DNA of 6,685 nucleotides from JAJPXC01 sp964562375 (lineage in GTDB: Bacteria; Bacteroidota; Bacteroidia; Bacteroidales; Muribaculaceae), in contig CAZLSW010000121.1 in the NCBI GenBank assembly GCA_964562375.1, forward strand, positions 1 to 6,685, in the 5' to 3' direction. Below are positions 6,162 to 6,685 of the stretch, in pieces (the stretch's first letter is position 1; every line of letters begins with the position of its first letter). The notes below the pieces were generated by a model, which saw only the letters and a list, made by a program, of their open reading frames with translations, was not told the origin of the DNA and did no database searches. The translations under genes and the position numbers were made by a program.

Positions 6162-6614
6162 TTATTCGCGGAGGCGGGAGTCGATGAGGATGGTCACAGG
6201 ACCGTCGTTGGTGAGGGACACTTGCATGTCGGCGCCGAAGACGCCTGTGGGAATCTTGTGTCCCAAGCCATCGGAGACCAGAGCGTTGAAATATTCGTAT
6301 AAGGGGACGGCCTCCTCAGGTCGCGCGGCGCGGATGTAGCTGGGGCGGTTGCCCTTGCGAGTGGATGCCGTGAGGGTGAACTGGCTGATTGACAGCACGT
6401 CGCCACCCACGTCGACAATGGAGCGATTCATCACCCCGCGGTCGTCGTCAAAAATGCGTAGGGCCAGAAGCTTGGCGGCTAGCCAGCGAGCGTCGTCCTG
6501 AGTGTCGCCCGTCTCGACGCCTACGAGCACCATCATGCCGTGACCGATCGCTCCCACGACCTTGCCCTCTATCTCGACGCTTGCCCGCGTCACGCGCTGT
6601 ATCACCAGTCTCAT
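6162..6614 (-). CDS. dtd: D-aminoacyl-tRNA deacylase (D-Tyr-tRNA deacylase)
   Basis: This 150-residue cytoplasmic proofreading enzyme hydrolyses D-amino acids, and mischarged glycine on tRNA-Ala, from tRNAs, preventing their use in translation. The family-defining motifs are both present: SQFTL at 77-81 and the Gly-cisPro motif in TNDGPVT at 135-141 (Gly138-Pro139), which pair across the dimer to form the chiral pocket. The opening MRLVIQRVTRASVEIEG is the universal DTD N terminus, so the ATG at 6612-6614 is the start. The frame can be extended 12 residues upstream to a TTG, but that part matches nothing in the family. Length is normal (about 145-150). It has its own promoter overlapping the start region and a terminator at 6052-6078, so it is probably not co-transcribed with the efflux genes. 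Confidence 0.97.
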   Translation of the reverse strand: MRLVIQRVTRASVEIEGKVVGAIGHGMMVLVGVETGDTQDDARWLAAKLLALRIFDDDRGVMNRSIVDVGGDVLSISQFTLTASTRKGNRPSYIRAARPEEAVPLYEYFNALVSDGLGHKIPTGVFGADMQVSLTNDGPVTILIDSRLRE

Positions 6615-6619
6615 AGCCG

Positions 6620-6651
6620 CGAAGTTAACTAAAATTTGCGGGATAGACAAG
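6620..6651 (-). promoter_or_regulatory. Candidate Bacteroidota-type promoter of dtd
   Basis: On the minus strand CTTG (6651-6648) is followed after 20 bp by TAACTTCG (6627-6620), close to the TTTG-N(19-21)-TAnnTTTG consensus with one mismatch in each box. The -7 box ends only 5 bp before the dtd ATG, so the transcript would have almost no 5' leader. Confidence 0.5.
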
Positions 6652-6657
6652 TAAAAT

Positions 6658-6679
6658 CTTGAAGATGACTGATTTCAAG
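6658..6679. repeat. Short inverted repeat upstream of the dtd promoter
   Basis: cttgaa (6658-6663) and ttcaag (6674-6679) form 6-bp arms with a 10-nt loop. On the minus strand they are followed by ATTTTA. It might be a weak terminator of the gene beyond the window edge or an operator of dtd; the arms are short and A/T-rich, so chance is possible. Confidence 0.25.
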
Positions 6680-6685
6680 CATTTA

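Noticed and set aside
6615..6650. N-terminal extension of dtd to the TTG at 6648-6650
   Set aside because: The extra 12 residues have no counterpart in the family, and the conserved MRLVIQRV start is at the ATG 6612-6614; the extension also overlaps the candidate promoter.

Overview
The window reads as a chromosomal stretch from a member of the Bacteroidota, most likely the order Bacteroidales. Three things suggest this: Bacteroidota-type -7 promoter boxes (TAnnTTTG-like) ahead of two transcription units, the near absence of Shine-Dalgarno sequences, and the protein sequences themselves (split MacB-type ABC exporter, a lipoprotein MacA-like adaptor, a four-helix-bundle protein). The family (Muribaculaceae, Prevotellaceae or another) cannot be fixed by eye. 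All six well-supported genes and one degenerate-looking small gene lie on the minus strand, so they are described from high to low coordinates.

6162-6614 is dtd, a D-aminoacyl-tRNA deacylase. It has its own promoter and a good intrinsic terminator (6052-6078). 1388-5972 is a compact four-gene operon for a tripartite efflux pump: a TolC-type outer-membrane channel, a MacA/HlyD-type periplasmic lipoprotein adaptor, a MacB/LolD-type ABC ATPase, and a MacB-type permease. The gaps are 21, 13 and 12 bp. The operon has a -7 box inside a dyad-rich leader and ends at a strong GC hairpin (1325-1358). Together the products would move a substrate from the periplasm or inner membrane out of the cell, powered by ATP. 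No regulator or biosynthetic gene is present to suggest the substrate.

577-1179 is engB (ysxC/yihA), an essential-type GTPase for assembly of the large ribosomal subunit. The spacers on both sides of it are packed with short repeats. The upstream spacer holds a five-copy 7-bp array ending 11 nt before the ATG, a 44-bp near-palindrome and an 18-bp tandem pair. The downstream spacer holds two 8-bp tandem arrays. 11-349 is a small four-helix-bundle (S23/IVP-like) gene that seems to lack its last helix and is visibly more A/T-rich than its neighbours.

The protein content is ordinary housekeeping plus efflux, and I see no new multi-gene system. The points most worth a second look are the repeat architecture around engB, the ATPase and permease genes being in the same frame with one stop between them, and the dyad at the efflux promoter.
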